A DNA stretch of 64,000 nt from Pseudochrobactrum kiredjianiae (GCF_030362795.1 NZ_JAUCBM010000002.1:62001-126000); one strand, 5' to 3'. Shown: positions 35,188-44,720, counted from the first letter of the stretch. The notes: generated by a model from the sequence alone, not told the origin. Numbers and translations are program-made.

Positions 35188-36579
35188 TTAATCCAGCACT
35201 TTGCCCGGATTGAGAATATTATGCGGATCAAGCGCCGCTTTCAGTACCTTCAATGTTCGCAATTCGGCTTCGCTGCGGCTGTAATGCAGCCACGGCTTTT
35301 TATGAAGACCAATCCCATGCTCTGCCGAGACCGAACCTTTAAATGAGCGGATAATGTCATAGACAATATCCTCAATGATCCGCTCTTTCGGTTCAAAATC
35401 CGTATATTTCGTGACATCAATATGGAAATTGCAGTCACCGACATGCCCGAAGAACAGGCTCTGAATGCCGGGGTAACGCTCTTCTAAAGCTGCCTGAATG
35501 GCATCAACGGCTGCGCCAATCTGCGTTTGTGGCACGGATACATCAAAGCCGATGCACGGGCCTTCATGGGTCATAATTTCCGCAATAGCATCGCGCATTG
35601 TCCAGAACTCTTCTGCTTCGCGATGGGATTGTGCAATGGCAGCATCAACAATCCAGCCTTCTTCCAAAGCGTGTTCCAGAACAGACTGGAAGAGTTCAGC
35701 CTCGGTATCAGGCTCTGCTCCCTGCATATCCATCAGCACATAAAGCGGATAGCCCTGCTCCAGTGGGGCACGGGCATATTTAGCTGCCGTTTTATAATAA
35801 TCGCCCCACATGGCTTCAAAAGCAGTGACACGACCGGAAAGGCGCTTCTGCGCATAATTCAACAAGTTGAGCGCATTATCGAAATTCTCAAGTGCAACGA
35901 CAGCGGCATTGGCACCGCCGACACCCGGACGCAAACGCAATACCGCACGGGTGACAACGCCCATCGTGCCTTCAGCACCGATGAATAAGTGCTTCATGTC
36001 CAGCGCCGCATTATTCTTCGGCATTTCATTCATCATGCTGAGAATTGTGCCGTCTGCCAGTACCGCCTCCAGCCCCAGCACCAGATCGCGGGTCATACCA
36101 TAGCGGATCACACGATTGCCGCCCGCATTGGTGGAGATATTGCCACCGATCTGGCAGGAGCCGCGCGCGCCTAAATCCAAAGCAAAATTCATACCGGCAT
36201 TGCGTGCCGCTTCCTGAATATTTTGCAGGATTGCACCGGCTTCAACAATCATCGTGCCAGCCTGCACATTGATCGTCTCAATACGGTTCATATTGCGCAA
36301 TGACAGCAATACGCAATCCTGCACCGGCACTGCACCACCGGCCAGACCAGTCAAACCACCCTGCGGAACAACCGCGATATGATGCTCGTTACACAGCTTC
36401 AAAATTTCAGAAACGGTCTGCGTATCACGCGGCAAAACCAAAGCCAGCGGTGTGCCGCCCTGCTCATCACTCCAGTCATGCAACTGTGAAGTGTCAATAT
36501 TTGCGCCAGTTTGAATGTCTTTTCCGAGAAGAGCGGACAGTTTTTCCAGCACAACGAGCCGCATAGAAGCATCTTGCAT
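35188..36579 (-). CDS. FAD-linked 2-hydroxyacid dehydrogenase (GlcD/D-lactate or D-2-hydroxyglutarate dehydrogenase type)
   Basis: A 463-residue flavoprotein with an N-terminal FAD_binding_4 (PCMH) domain and a C-terminal FAD-oxidase_C domain. The FAD site is VPQGGLTGLAGGAVP, with GARGSCQIGGNISTNAGGN further on. The C-terminal metal site is suggested by FGHVGDCNFHIDV and SAEHGIGLHKKPWL. The start at 36579 has AAGGGG seven bases upstream; the upstream ATG at 36645 lacks a ribosome site. Substrate options are D-lactate, glycolate and D-2-hydroxyglutarate. The alignment cannot be settled by eye. It is a single-gene unit. Confidence 0.83.
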   Translation of the reverse strand: MQDASMRLVVLEKLSALLGKDIQTGANIDTSQLHDWSDEQGGTPLALVLPRDTQTVSEILKLCNEHHIAVVPQGGLTGLAGGAVPVQDCVLLSLRNMNRIETINVQAGTMIVEAGAILQNIQEAARNAGMNFALDLGARGSCQIGGNISTNAGGNRVIRYGMTRDLVLGLEAVLADGTILSMMNEMPKNNAALDMKHLFIGAEGTMGVVTRAVLRLRPGVGGANAAVVALENFDNALNLLNYAQKRLSGRVTAFEAMWGDYYKTAAKYARAPLEQGYPLYVLMDMQGAEPDTEAELFQSVLEHALEEGWIVDAAIAQSHREAEEFWTMRDAIAEIMTHEGPCIGFDVSVPQTQIGAAVDAIQAALEERYPGIQSLFFGHVGDCNFHIDVTKYTDFEPKERIIEDIVYDIIRSFKGSVSAEHGIGLHKKPWLHYSRSEAELRTLKVLKAALDPHNILNPGKVLD

Positions 36580-36745
36580 TTTATTCCCCTTGATGTGTGA
36601 GATTATCTTTATTGGAATTGGAGCTGATTTGTTATAGGGATTCATTAAAATTATTACGCATCAGGTCGTTCTGTTTTTTAATAAGTTCGGCAGCAATCAT
36701 TCTGCGGTCAAAATCAATATTGTCCGTCTTTTTATTGAGGTTCTC

Positions 36746-38230
36746 ATGCCATTGAATATCTCCTGCTCAGCTCTGGTTAAAACTTTCGCACTGACCGCTG
36801 TTATTGCACCTTTATGGGCCGGCACTGCACTGGCTTGGACTGGTGACGATGTTGCCAAACGCCTGCAAGCGCTGCTCAAAGAGCAGATGGTCGAGCTGAC
36901 TTTTTCCAAAGCAGAAACCGATGGCAATAATGTTATTTTGCATGATGCAAAAGCGCAGATCGCTATGCCAAACACGTCATCTGACGAAACAACAGAAAAA
37001 GACGACAAGGATAATGCACCGGTTAATCTCGGCACCATTACGCTCAGCGGCGTTTCAGATGCTGCGGACGATGTGTACCTCATCGAAAAAGCGACTTTTA
37101 ACGATGTGAAGATTGTTGAAGACAACAGCGTTTTCACCACGTCTGATATTCGTTTTGACAAAGTGCGACTGACAAAAGAGCCAAAGAACGATCTGCTTGG
37201 TCGTATGCAATATGCAGAAAGTTTCCATGTCGGTGCACTGACCCTCACTGTTGAAGGCAAGCAGGTCTTTGAATTGACCGGCTTAAATCTGGCGCAGGAA
37301 CCTTTCAGCAAAGAGAAAGCCAGCAATTACAGCTGGGGCATCAAAGCCCTGAAAGTTGATCTGGAAGAAGCGAACCGGATTGATCTGGAAAAGAAGAAAA
37401 AAGAAGCGGCTGAAATGCAGGCTGCGATAGATGAAGCCACCCAAGCAGCTGAAGAAGCTGCAGAGGCTGCGGAAACCGACGCGAATAATGCGGATGCCGC
37501 AACCAATGACAAGGCAGATGCGGGCGTCGAAGCGGATACCAATGCGGATATTGCAACCGACGGCACAGACGAAACAGCTGAAGACAATAGCGCCGAAGAA
37601 GAAACCGTTGTTGCAGACACCGGTGATATGGATATGGAAACAATCCGTGCGCTTGGTCTGGAAAAAATTCAGCTGACTATGGATGCCAAAGGCAGCTGGT
37701 CGCCTTATAGCGGTGATTACACCGTCGATCAGATGACGATCAATGGTGTCAATATCGGCACTTATAACTACAAGCTCGCTATGGGCGGCTATAATCTGAA
37801 ATTTATCAAAGCGGTGCAGGATCTGTTTGCCAGCATTCTAGAAGATGGCGGCGATAATACTTCCATGCAGATTGCGGCTGTGGGTATGATGCAGAACCTG
37901 TCGATCAGCAATATGGAAATGCGTTATGACGATGCTGATTTCGTTGGTAAATTGCTGGAGCATGAAGCGAAGAAGCGCGATATGACCCGTGAAGCACTTG
38001 TGCAGGAAATGAAAGATCAGCTGCAAATCGGCGTTGTCTATTTTGAAAATGAGCCGCGTGTTGTGGAAGCTGTGAAGGCGGTCGGCGATTTCCTCGACAA
38101 GCCGAAATCGCTCAGCCTGAAAATCCAGCCGGAAAATCCGGTGACCTTCGGTATCCTGACCGCAGTCGGCATGGCCGAGCCGAAAAAACTCTGGTCAGTG
38201 CTTGGTGTTAAAGTCGAAGCCAATCAATAA
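36746..38230 (+). CDS. secreted acidic protein of unknown function
   Basis: I do not recognise this 494-residue protein. A signal peptide (residues 1-30, ending GTALA) is followed by a region rich in short beta-type segments (about 40-200), a charged helix starting at about 208, an Ala/Glu/Asp-rich low-complexity linker (about 215-292), and a C-terminal domain (about 295-494) that repeats the style of the first, with DQMTINGVNIGTYNYKL. GAGG lies before the ATG. The two folded halves joined by an acidic linker suggest a periplasmic or outer-membrane-associated protein. It is followed by a terminator and is not in an operon. Similar proteins probably exist in related Rhizobiales. Confidence 0.72.
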   Translation: MPLNISCSALVKTFALTAVIAPLWAGTALAWTGDDVAKRLQALLKEQMVELTFSKAETDGNNVILHDAKAQIAMPNTSSDETTEKDDKDNAPVNLGTITLSGVSDAADDVYLIEKATFNDVKIVEDNSVFTTSDIRFDKVRLTKEPKNDLLGRMQYAESFHVGALTLTVEGKQVFELTGLNLAQEPFSKEKASNYSWGIKALKVDLEEANRIDLEKKKKEAAEMQAAIDEATQAAEEAAEAAETDANNADAATNDKADAGVEADTNADIATDGTDETAEDNSAEEETVVADTGDMDMETIRALGLEKIQLTMDAKGSWSPYSGDYTVDQMTINGVNIGTYNYKLAMGGYNLKFIKAVQDLFASILEDGGDNTSMQIAAVGMMQNLSISNMEMRYDDADFVGKLLEHEAKKRDMTREALVQEMKDQLQIGVVYFENEPRVVEAVKAVGDFLDKPKSLSLKIQPENPVTFGILTAVGMAEPKKLWSVLGVKVEANQ

Positions 38231-38236
38231 AATAAG

Positions 38237-38266
38237 AAAGCCTGCATCTCACGATGCAGGCTTTTT
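38237..38266 (+). terminator. rho-independent terminator after the secreted acidic protein gene
   Basis: Arms AAAGCCTGCATC and GATGCAGGCTTT around a four-base loop, followed by a T-run. Confidence 0.9.
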
Positions 38267-38282
38267 CTTTATATTTGTTATA

Positions 38283-38383
38283 GCATGTCTCCCAAAAACG
38301 GACACCGGTTTTGGGAGACATGCGTAAAAACAGTAAGATAGAGCGTTTTTTAATGATCTAATGTAAATGCGAAATGCTCTATC
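38283..38383. repeat. palindromic intergenic element, copy 2, with two hairpins
   Basis: The first hairpin has perfect 15-base arms (GCATGTCTCCCAAAA and TTTTGGGAGACATGC) at 38283-38323; the second has perfect eight-base arms (GATAGAGC and GCTCTATC) at 38337-38383. GCATG-arm-ACCGG-TTTT-arm-CATGCGTAAAAA is the layout of palindromic intergenic elements familiar from Rhizobiales genomes. It lies between convergent genes. A shorter relative may be at 22811-22842. Confidence 0.65.
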
Positions 38384-38386
38384 ACA

Positions 38387-41300
38387 TCACAGCTGATGCA
38401 GATGCACACCCGGATAGACGTCCTGTGCTATGTCACATAAATGCTGATGATGGGTCAGATAGATAACCTGTCCCTTGTCAGCCATTTGTGTGAAAATCCG
38501 GAAGGTTTCCCGCGCACGATCATCGTCAAATGTTTCCATAATATCATCGGCAATAAATGGCATCGGACGCTGCGCAACAAATTCGTAATATCCGGCAATA
38601 CGCAGAGCCAGATATAGCTGGAACCGCGTGCCTTTAGACAATTCATCCGCCGTTTTTGAACTGCCATCAGCAGCCACAGCGATCAGGATTTCGCTGTCCT
38701 TGTCGGTCTGTGTCGTCAGCTGCCGGTAACTGCCCTGACTGATGGTCTTAAAGGCTTCTGACGCCTGCGCCATCATGGATGAGCGATGCTGATCGCGGTA
38801 TAAATGCAAGGCCTGCTCGGCTGCACTGATACCAAAGCGCAGACGCAAATACTGCTTCGACTTTTCCTCAATCTCCAGCAAAAGCGTGCGGCGCTGCTCA
38901 TCGAGTTTTGCAGCACCATCATCACCGGCCTGAGCCTCGCGCAAAAATTGCTCGGCCTGCATTTTTAGCCGGTATTGTTCCTGCTTATGCTGATCCTGCG
39001 CATCATCCTCATCACGTAGAGCCAGTAATTGTGTTTTAAGCTCAGCACTATCTGCCTGCGCGAGCAGTTCCTCAGCCTCTGTTGCGTGAGCCAGTTTCAG
39101 CAGGTGTGTGATTGTCTGCTCTTCATCTGCAAGTGATTGTTCAAGCTGCTTTTTCTTTGCTGCCGCCTGGATTTTAAAACCGGCATCTTCCAGCGTATCA
39201 GCCTGCAATTGCGTAAGCATGGCTTGTTTTCTGGCATTCAAAACTTCAGATTGCTGGTTCAGATGTTGCATCTGCTGCTCAGCCTCTGCCAGCCTGCCTT
39301 GCAGCTCATGCAGTTTTTGCTGCTCTTCCTCTGCTTTACGGATATGCAGTTCGCTATGCTGTGCCAGTTCAGTAACAGGCACACTATCACCTGCGGCATT
39401 ATGCAAGGACAGGCCGAGGCGTTGCGCCAAGAGTTCTGCTTCAGTGCGATAAGCCGCCTGATCGTCACGCATAGCACCAATGCGCTGTGCCAGATCATTG
39501 CTGCGTTCCAAAGCAGGCGCCAGTTCTGCCGTTAAGTTGAGGATTTCCCGCACCTGATCGAGCGCCGGTACAATATCCCCCTGACCTTGCCCAAGCTCTT
39601 GGTCAAACCCCAGCCCAAGCCCCAGCGCAAACCATGTCTTGCCGCAAGCAACACGCCACTCTTGTTGCCACTGCACATCCTGCGCCTGAATATCATCAGC
39701 CTCTTTACGACGGCGATGCAGCTCTTGTTGCCGCTCCGACAATTCTGCCTGCAACGCTGCCTGATGCTGAAAACCATCATTCAAGGCTGCGGCCTGTGCT
39801 TGCAAACTGCTCAACTCAGTGTCGGAAACGCCCAGACCCGCTTTTTCTAACGCGCTGGTCAAATCGGCCTCAGCCTGCCTGATCTGTGTGCGTTTTTCAT
39901 CACGCATCCGGCAAGCACGCAACCAAAGCTGGCGTTTTTGCAAGACAGCGCTCCGTTTTTCCATCCAGCGCACAAGACTATCGGCGGACAACTCCCCTAA
40001 GCAGGCAGGCACCAATTGCTGCTGCCACTCAGCCAGACGCGCTTTCTCCGCTTGTAACTCTGCATCCATGCCGGAAACAGAATTTTGCAAATGTGCGTTC
40101 TGGGCATCCAATACCGCAAGCCGCTCCCGTAACTGCATGGCACGCGCAAATTCCGCTGCCTGTGTCAGTCGGCTATGTACTGCGTGATCGTCCTGCGTCA
40201 GATAGCTTTCAAACGCGTCTGCGGTTTCATTATTGAGGCTCTTGCGATGCTGTTGCCATGCGGCATTACGCTTATTGCGCAATTCTGTCGCCTGATCCTG
40301 CGTCATCACCAGACTATGCTGCTGCAAAGCCTGCAACTGCGCCTGTAAAACCACCATTTCATCGGTGTTTTTAGCCTGATTATCCTGCGCTTGTTGCAAG
40401 CGGTTTTGCAGTGCCTGCATTCCCTGCCCTGCACCCTCAACCTCAGATACTTCAGGCACCACCAGCGCGGCAAGCACTGTCAAATCCGCATCAAAATCAC
40501 TCTGCCGATAGGCAAGCGAGTGCCACAATTCCCGTAGCTGCGCTTCTTCTTCCCGTGCATTTTGATCTGCCTGCCGCAAACCATTATTCAGATCTTCACC
40601 CCGCAACCGGATCAGCAGATCGTTCAGGCCACGTATCTGTACAGGATCAGTCGCGCCTTGCACTATACCGCTTTGCTCGATTTTCTCCTGCGCCAGTTTC
40701 AGCCTGTCGTCAGCCGCAACCAGTTCTTTGCCCGTCAATTGCAGCGTTGCGGCAATCCCTGAGCGACGTTCAATCAGGCTGCGCAATGCTGTTTCAGTCT
40801 GGATATTAATCAGCAATTGACGTGGATCGGTTTTGATATCCTGCCCGAGACGGATCAGCAGCCCTTCAATCTTATGCTGCTCGGCACGTAACACCGTTTC
40901 ACGCTCCGGCAGGTCTTTTGCAGCCGTTAGAAACCGTGCGCGCAGAATCTGCAATTGCCCCGCAGAACCGGCAAGTTGCAAAGCATTTTCATCCGGATGA
41001 ATGGCGGCTATGTCCTGTTCCAGCAGAGCCACTGCGGAGGATTGGTTTTCAAGCCGGACACGCAGTTCCGCATCATCAATCATCAGACGTGGCAGTTCAT
41101 CGGCAAAACCGGCAGGCGCCGCAGGAATATCTGCAAAAACATCCAGTTCATCCCGCAGGTGATGCAAGCGGTGATAGTGCGGCAAGGCATTGAGCAGTGC
41201 CTCAATCTCAGCAATCCGGTGTCTCGTTTGTCCATGCGCGCTCAGCGCCTGCTGATACTCTGCTTCAGCCTGACGATAGCTGTCGCTCAGCTTGCCATAA

Positions 41301-41923
41301 ATTTGCGCCGAGCTTTTTGCATCCAGTTCCGCTTTGGCAGCCTCAATCTCTTGTAGTTTCGCTTTGAGATCAGTCAATTCGCCGCTGCGGGCACCGGAAC
41401 GGTAAAATTGATCGGCACGACTGCGCAAAATGCCTAAATTCTGGCTCAGCCCCGCAAGACCGGCACTGGCAGAAAACAGCAACTCACCCAGATTACCCTT
41501 ACTGGCGAGGATCGCATCGCCGCCCTGCTCCAGCGTATCATCATCAAGTGAAAACATCATGCGATAGGCATCACGGTCGATATCGCCGAGTTCCGCAGAA
41601 ATCAACGTATCCGGCAAAGCGCGGCCTGTATCATCCTGCAGGCTGTTGACACGGGCTTTGGTGCGTACCAGCTCCTGCGCTGCCCCCTGCAATTGCAGTG
41701 AAGCGCCGATTTTCATCGCGGGATAGGGATGCAGGAAATTATAACGGCTTTTATGCTCAATCCCGAAAAGCAAATCAAGCAGCGCTGCAAACGTAGTGGA
41801 TTTACCAGCCTCATTCGGCCCGTAGATAATGTGCAGATCAGGCGTGCCACCGGTTGTGCCAAAATCCAGCACATGATCGGTAAACCGGCCATAGCGGGTG
41901 AGATCCAGACGATTAATCCGCAT
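38387..41923 (-). CDS. YhaN-like AAA/SMC-type ATPase (Rad50/SbcC-like)
   Basis: A 1178-residue protein. The N-terminal ATPase half has Walker A GPNEAGKS at residues 35-42 and the family opening IYGPNEAGKSTTFAALLDLL. A very long Gln/Glu/Ala-rich coiled-coil region fills the middle, and the C-terminal half carries the signature-like LSKGTRFQLYLALRIA and Walker B MPFIADDIMETFDDDR. This is the layout of YhaN, a relative of SbcC and Rad50. Its start shares one base with the stop of the nuclease-type gene upstream. Together they should form a DNA-end processing complex; the role in this organism is inferred. Confidence 0.86.
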   Translation of the reverse strand: MRINRLDLTRYGRFTDHVLDFGTTGGTPDLHIIYGPNEAGKSTTFAALLDLLFGIEHKSRYNFLHPYPAMKIGASLQLQGAAQELVRTKARVNSLQDDTGRALPDTLISAELGDIDRDAYRMMFSLDDDTLEQGGDAILASKGNLGELLFSASAGLAGLSQNLGILRSRADQFYRSGARSGELTDLKAKLQEIEAAKAELDAKSSAQIYGKLSDSYRQAEAEYQQALSAHGQTRHRIAEIEALLNALPHYHRLHHLRDELDVFADIPAAPAGFADELPRLMIDDAELRVRLENQSSAVALLEQDIAAIHPDENALQLAGSAGQLQILRARFLTAAKDLPERETVLRAEQHKIEGLLIRLGQDIKTDPRQLLINIQTETALRSLIERRSGIAATLQLTGKELVAADDRLKLAQEKIEQSGIVQGATDPVQIRGLNDLLIRLRGEDLNNGLRQADQNAREEEAQLRELWHSLAYRQSDFDADLTVLAALVVPEVSEVEGAGQGMQALQNRLQQAQDNQAKNTDEMVVLQAQLQALQQHSLVMTQDQATELRNKRNAAWQQHRKSLNNETADAFESYLTQDDHAVHSRLTQAAEFARAMQLRERLAVLDAQNAHLQNSVSGMDAELQAEKARLAEWQQQLVPACLGELSADSLVRWMEKRSAVLQKRQLWLRACRMRDEKRTQIRQAEADLTSALEKAGLGVSDTELSSLQAQAAALNDGFQHQAALQAELSERQQELHRRRKEADDIQAQDVQWQQEWRVACGKTWFALGLGLGFDQELGQGQGDIVPALDQVREILNLTAELAPALERSNDLAQRIGAMRDDQAAYRTEAELLAQRLGLSLHNAAGDSVPVTELAQHSELHIRKAEEEQQKLHELQGRLAEAEQQMQHLNQQSEVLNARKQAMLTQLQADTLEDAGFKIQAAAKKKQLEQSLADEEQTITHLLKLAHATEAEELLAQADSAELKTQLLALRDEDDAQDQHKQEQYRLKMQAEQFLREAQAGDDGAAKLDEQRRTLLLEIEEKSKQYLRLRFGISAAEQALHLYRDQHRSSMMAQASEAFKTISQGSYRQLTTQTDKDSEILIAVAADGSSKTADELSKGTRFQLYLALRIAGYYEFVAQRPMPFIADDIMETFDDDRARETFRIFTQMADKGQVIYLTHHQHLCDIAQDVYPGVHLHQL

Positions 41924-43236
41924 TATGCCTGTTCCTCTGTCTGAGTAGCTGCTCGGGCAGCTGCACTCAACTCTGCCAGCACATCCTCACTGCCAAGTTG
42001 CAACAATTCCGTAATCAGCACCTGTGCCTGTGCTTCATCATTCCCAAAATGACTTCGAATTTCGGCAGGCAGCTTCTTCACCAAGGCATCCATCTGGTCT
42101 GCAAGACCACTCTGAAACACCGGAGAAGCAGCCAGTTCATCCGTAATCAACCTGCCCAGTTCATGCAAAGGATCAGCCGTAAGCATCAAATCGCTTGGCT
42201 GGTTTTTTCGTGGCGGTGTACAGTCGATTTCCAACTTCTCAATCCAGCAATCGCCAATTTGCGCTGCCCGGTCTTCTGCCTCGGTCAATAGAAGATCATG
42301 GTCACGGCGCATTTGCCATGCCAAAGCGGTGGAGCCGGTGAGATGCAAGCGCACTACCAGATGTTCACTCGCTGTGACTTCACGCTTTGCCTCCAGTGCC
42401 TCATTGACTACCTGAATAACAGCTCGCCAATCCTCGCAAGCAGAGACATCCACGCTCACACGCTCGAACTGCGCAATGGATGTCAGACGCTCTTCCGTAT
42501 GGACTGTGCCGCTATCGTCAATCGTCACAAGCGTTACGGATTTTGCACCGGCCTCATTGATATCGCGCCCCTGCGGATTCCCGGCCATGACCACAGTACT
42601 GTTATACTGACTTGTCGGCGCATAGACCGCACGTTTATGAATATGGCCGAGCGCCCAATAATGGAAACCATGCGACTGCAAATCGCTCACACTGACCGGC
42701 GCATAAAGATCATGCCCTTCCGCACCATTCAGGCTAGTATGCATCAGGCCGATATTCACGGCACCGCTCACCGGAAGGCTATATTGCGGCAGCAGACTAT
42801 CCGGTGCATGCGGCTTGGCAAAGCTAAGCCCGTGAAAAACCACAGGCTGGTCATGGTCAGGCGCAGTGACTGTGATCGCGCGCGCTTTGCGGTCAAAAAT
42901 CTGTACGCGCTCCGGCAGAATGAGCTCCTTGGTAATTTTGGACAGCGCATCATGATTACCGCGAATGATAAACACATCAATCCCCGCCTGATCCAGACGG
43001 CGCAGCTGTTCTGCCAGAAAACGCGCTGTTTTCATCGAGGTTTGATCGCCGTCATACAGATCGCCGGCAATTAGCAGCGCATTGACGCGCTCGCTTAATG
43101 CCAAATCAATGATATGCTCAAAAGCACGGCGTGTCGCATTACCAACCAGCGTTGCAAGCTCATGATTGCGTAAAGCGAGGGAACGCAGCGGAGAATCCAG
43201 ATGAATATCTGCCGCGTGAATGAAGCGATAGGTCAA
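41923..43236 (-). CDS. YhaO-like metallophosphoesterase (SbcD/Mre11-like nuclease)
   Basis: A 437-residue calcineurin-like phosphoesterase of the YhaO/SbcD kind. Metal motifs are visible in order: IHAADIHLDSPL, LIAGDLYDGD, IRGNHDALSK and the later GLMHTSLNGAEGHD and ALGHIHKR. The start codon appears to be TTG at 43236, preceded by AGGAG at a spacing of five; no suitable ATG lies nearby. It is coupled (TAATG) to the YhaN-like gene. In Bacillus and Staphylococcus YhaO/YhaN-type pairs are linked to DNA repair. Confidence 0.86.
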   Translation of the reverse strand: MTYRFIHAADIHLDSPLRSLALRNHELATLVGNATRRAFEHIIDLALSERVNALLIAGDLYDGDQTSMKTARFLAEQLRRLDQAGIDVFIIRGNHDALSKITKELILPERVQIFDRKARAITVTAPDHDQPVVFHGLSFAKPHAPDSLLPQYSLPVSGAVNIGLMHTSLNGAEGHDLYAPVSVSDLQSHGFHYWALGHIHKRAVYAPTSQYNSTVVMAGNPQGRDINEAGAKSVTLVTIDDSGTVHTEERLTSIAQFERVSVDVSACEDWRAVIQVVNEALEAKREVTASEHLVVRLHLTGSTALAWQMRRDHDLLLTEAEDRAAQIGDCWIEKLEIDCTPPRKNQPSDLMLTADPLHELGRLITDELAASPVFQSGLADQMDALVKKLPAEIRSHFGNDEAQAQVLITELLQLGSEDVLAELSAAARAATQTEEQA

Positions 43237-43466
43237 ATCAGCTCCTGAAATTCCGGATCAAAATCTTTGTTCAGACTATGCGACAGCGCCGCAGCAAAAA
43301 TCAATGCGACGCAGGTTTGAAACCATAGATATCAGTTCAAAACTCTGCATAGCCTTCTTAACATCCGTTAAATTACCTGAAATACAGCGTTTTTTTATTA
43401 CAGGCACTTACAATTGAAAATTTGTCTTCCTATATGCCTCCAAATAACTTTTTTCAGGAGACACAT

Positions 43467-44531
43467 ATGTTCCGTGCCACCTCACGTTTAGGCCAGTTCA
43501 CAGTCGCACTCGGACTGGCGCTCGTTGTATCGCTTTCGGCGATGGATATTGCCGATGCCAGACGGGCGGGCGGTGGTGGCTTCGGCAGCCGCGGCAGCAA
43601 GACCTTTCAGGCACCAGCGCCAACCCGTACAGCTCCGAATACTGCGGCGCCTATTGAGCGTTCGATGACACCGAATACCGGTGCGCAGACACGTCCGGCA
43701 CAGGGTGCGGCAGCGGCAAATGCGGCAAAGCCTGGCTTCTTCAATAATTTCGGTCGATCCATGCTCGGCGGTCTGCTGGTTGGTGGTCTGATCGGTATGC
43801 TGCTTGGCAATGGTCTTGGCGGTATGGCCGGTTTCCTTGGCCTGATCCTGCAGGTTGCTCTCTTCGCTGGTCTGGCGATGCTGGCCATGCGCTTCTTTGC
43901 GAACCGCAATAAAACAGCGACGGCTGCTGCCGGTGCCGGTTCTGCAAGAACAGCACAAAACTTTGGCCAGAATTTCGGCACTCAGTTTGGCAAACGTGAT
44001 GCGCAGACACAGAACACCAATGCCCGTTCGTCCACCTCTGTACCGTCAGCCGGTTTTGGCGCAGATGCAGGCGCAGCTTCTGCCGCAAGCATGATGCAGC
44101 CTGCGGTAGAAGAAAAGCCGCTGACAGTCGGTCAGGAAGATCTTGAGCATTTCGAGAAAATGTTGACCGAAGTTCAGACGGCCTATGGTCAGGAAAATTA
44201 CGCAACTTTGCGCCAGCTCGCGACACCGGAAGCCATGTCCTACCTCGCCGAAGAACTCGGTGAAAACGCCACTAACGGCCTGCGTAACCATGTCAGCGAT
44301 GTGAAATTGCTACAGGGTGACGTATCAGAAGGCTGGAGCGAAGAAGGCAAAGACTACGCAACCGTTGCTATGCGCTATGAAAGCGTTGACTATATGGCTG
44401 ACCGCGAAACAGGTGAATTGGCCGAAGGCGAAAGCACTGATGTTTCGGAAAGCGTTGAAGTCTGGACATTTGTGCGTCCTGCCAATGGCCGTATCGAAGA
44501 TTGGAAACTCTCGGCAATTCAGGCTGCATAA
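43467..44531 (+). CDS. Tim44-like domain membrane protein
   Basis: A 354-residue protein. A signal peptide or first membrane segment (about 1-32, ending DIADA) is followed by a Gly/Ala/Thr-rich linker, a Gly-rich membrane segment pair (MLGGLLVGGLIGMLLGNGLG and GFLGLILQVALFAGLAMLAM) and a C-terminal Tim44-like domain opening with VGQEDLEHFEKMLTEVQ and ending VWTFVRPANGRIEDWKLSAI. CAGGAG precedes the ATG at 43467. Tim44-like proteins in alphaproteobacteria are related to the mitochondrial import motor subunit, but their bacterial role is poorly known. It forms a single-gene unit. Confidence 0.86.
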   Translation: MFRATSRLGQFTVALGLALVVSLSAMDIADARRAGGGGFGSRGSKTFQAPAPTRTAPNTAAPIERSMTPNTGAQTRPAQGAAAANAAKPGFFNNFGRSMLGGLLVGGLIGMLLGNGLGGMAGFLGLILQVALFAGLAMLAMRFFANRNKTATAAAGAGSARTAQNFGQNFGTQFGKRDAQTQNTNARSSTSVPSAGFGADAGAASAASMMQPAVEEKPLTVGQEDLEHFEKMLTEVQTAYGQENYATLRQLATPEAMSYLAEELGENATNGLRNHVSDVKLLQGDVSEGWSEEGKDYATVAMRYESVDYMADRETGELAEGESTDVSESVEVWTFVRPANGRIEDWKLSAIQAA

Positions 44532-44563
44532 GCAACTGACTTTACAGTATATTTTGCATAATC

Positions 44564-44594
44564 AAGCCGCCCTGACTTTCAGGGCGGCTTTTTT
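44564..44594 (+). terminator. rho-independent terminator after the Tim44-like gene
   Basis: Arms AAGCCGCCCTGA and TCAGGGCGGCTT around CTT, then a T-run. Confidence 0.9.
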
Positions 44595-44661
44595 CATACG
44601 GAACTTATGGTTTCGATAAATCGTTACGGGTTTGAAAAACAATACTACAAATAGATTTTTA

Positions 44662-44683
44662 TGATTGCATTTTTTTGCAATCA
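44662..44683. promoter_or_regulatory. candidate BigR operator upstream of blh
   Basis: TGATTGCA and TGCAATCA separated by six T, a perfect palindrome in AT-rich DNA about 38 bases before the blh start. The BigR repressor gene is the second gene of the operon. ArsR-type regulators bind such AT-rich inverted repeats. I cannot compare it with a published BigR box from memory. Confidence 0.55.
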
Positions 44684-44720
44684 ATTATATTTAATTAAAA
44701 CTATAGAAAGCAGGTATGAG

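Noticed and set aside
37420-37625. Acidic Ala/Glu/Asp-rich part of the secreted protein as a tandem repeat
   Set aside because: It is low complexity without a fixed unit; the reading frame is continuous.
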